Assembly: GCA_002708145.1 (NCBI GenBank)
Contig: PAOV01000017.1
Span: 39,945-46,836, forward strand
Direction of reading: 5' to 3'
Length of the DNA stretch: 6,892 bases
Source of the DNA: Chloroflexota bacterium
GTDB lineage: Bacteria; Chloroflexota; Dehalococcoidia; Lucifugimonadales; Lucifugimonadaceae
Positions 6,210 to 6,892 of this stretch are shown here, piece by piece. The notes under the pieces were generated by a model. It made no database searches, was not told where the DNA came from, and saw only the letters and a list, made by a program, of their open reading frames with translations. How positions within the stretch are numbered: the first letter of the stretch is position 1; every line of letters begins with the position of its first letter. A program made the translations under genes and the position numbers.

Positions 6210-6892
6210 ATGTCAAAAAATATACAACTTGAAAATTTAGTAAAAAAAGATTTTTCAGAAATCAAATACAAAGAATTAATTAGTATTTCAAACTTGAATG
6301 ATGAAGAATCTTTAAAAATATATGAATATTTTACTAAATTTTCTCCAGTTCAGATTTCAGAGATAATTAGCAAGTTAGTTCATATGAATGATGAAGAATC
6401 TTATTTAGAATATGAATCAATATTTAAAAAATTCTTAAATTATCCAAATGATAATATAACGATTGCATGTATAAAAGGTTTAAATGGTTCCGAGGATAGG
6501 ACTTTAATAAATATATTTGTTAAATTGATGTTTGAAAATATTTCTTTAGATGTTAGAAATCAAGCAGCAAAAGCATTACTTAATTTTTCAATACTAGCTA
6601 ACGAAAAAAAATTAATTAGTAGTGATTTTGATATTATTTTTGATTCATTATTTACTATAGTTTCTAATGCTGATGAGCCTATTACACTGCGAATGGAAGC
6701 CCTTGAATCTATATCAATTTTCAATGATGAAAGTTTGGATAAATATATTTTATCTGCATGGAAATCCGATATTTTTTGTTCAAAAAAATCCTCTCTAGTT
6801 TCTATGGGTTTATCTGGAAACCAAAAGTGGATAAATTATGCTGTACAAGACTTAACTAATGAAAATCCTAATATAAGGTATGAATCATCAAC
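6210..6892 (+). CDS. HEAT/ARM-like helical repeat protein (3' end cut off)
   Basis: An open frame starts at the ATG at 6210 and continues to the right edge (227 complete codons, no stop). The product is Leu/Ile/Ser/Asn/Glu-rich and predicted to be almost all helical, with no signal peptide or membrane segment, so it is probably cytoplasmic. HEAT-like helix pairs are suggested by LDVRNQAAKALLNF (113-126), ITLRMEALESI (158-168) and the last residues NPNIRYESS (219-227), which show the Asp/Asn-x-Arg-x-x-(A/S) pattern of HEAT second helices. Two segments around residues 29-42 and 59-73 both begin NDEES, and a related FNDESLDKYI sits at 171-180. HEAT proteins usually act as scaffolds for protein binding, and no partner or reaction can be inferred here. 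The gene is divergent from folC with a 65-base spacer, has no Shine-Dalgarno, and has a promoter-like sequence 30 bases upstream. The frame is secure; the repeat class is inferred from pattern only. Confidence 0.78.
   Translation, partial: MSKNIQLENLVKKDFSEIKYKELISISNLNDEESLKIYEYFTKFSPVQISEIISKLVHMNDEESYLEYESIFKKFLNYPNDNITIACIKGLNGSEDRTLINIFVKLMFENISLDVRNQAAKALLNFSILANEKKLISSDFDIIFDSLFTIVSNADEPITLRMEALESISIFNDESLDKYILSAWKSDIFCSKKSSLVSMGLSGNQKWINYAVQDLTNENPNIRYESS
6295..6402 (+). repeat. 18-base direct repeat within the HEAT-like gene, 90-base period
   Basis: The 18 bases at 6295-6312 (TGAATGATGAAGAATCTT) recur exactly at 6385-6402. The start-to-start distance is 90 bases, so both copies are in the same frame and encode (L/M)NDEES at residues 29-34 and 59-64, 30 residues apart. 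This fits a duplicated helical repeat unit. The sequence between the copies has diverged. Confidence 0.8.

Noticed and set aside
1..6892. Novel defence, mobile or CRISPR-like system
   Set aside because: No nuclease, recombinase, reverse transcriptase, toxin pair, repeat-spacer array or insertion ends were found. The four complete genes are housekeeping or transport genes, and base composition appears uniform.

Overview
The window is strongly AT-rich and almost entirely coding. It holds six genes, two of them cut by the window edges. I see no rRNA, tRNA, CRISPR array, transposase, integrase, phage or defence gene. It looks like an ordinary chromosomal segment of an AT-rich, probably streamlined bacterium. 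A marine Chloroflexota (SAR202-like) source is my best guess. It rests on three weak cues: a secreted protein with a membrane anchor and a Thr/Pro 'TPTP' linker, a HEAT-type protein ending in a D/N-x-R-x-E-A/S-like repeat, and a folC with a 'GSKGKGS' P-loop. Homology searches would have to confirm it.

Layout from left to right. Positions 1-739 (minus): 3'-truncated, membrane-anchored extracytoplasmic protein of unknown function. Positions 781-2397 and 2402-3538 (plus): two-gene ABC importer operon with a fused 12-helix permease and an FbpC/PotA-type ATPase, most likely for ferric iron. No substrate-binding protein gene lies in the window. Positions 3541-4782 and 4783-6144 (minus): fabF preceded by folC, read in the order folC then fabF, with the folC stop directly abutting the fabF start. 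Positions 6210 to the right edge (plus): 5' part of a HEAT/ARM-like repeat protein.

The two divergent spacers (740-780 and 6145-6209) carry the only promoter-like sequences. The plus-strand sites share the string TTGTnTATAATT and lie about 30 bases before an ATG. None of the six starts has a convincing Shine-Dalgarno sequence at normal spacing. The ABC operon and the folC-fabF operon converge with a 2-base gap, where a weak AT-only hairpin followed by seven T is the only terminator candidate.

Functionally, the ABC pair would drive metal (or similar anion/cofactor) uptake, FolC makes folylpolyglutamate, and FabF elongates fatty acyl-ACP. The two end genes cannot be assigned a process. I found no clearly novel system. 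The most useful second looks are the unassigned anchored protein beside the importer, the missing binding protein, the 30-residue repeat encoded by an exact 18-base duplication, and the shared promoter/SD-less start pattern.
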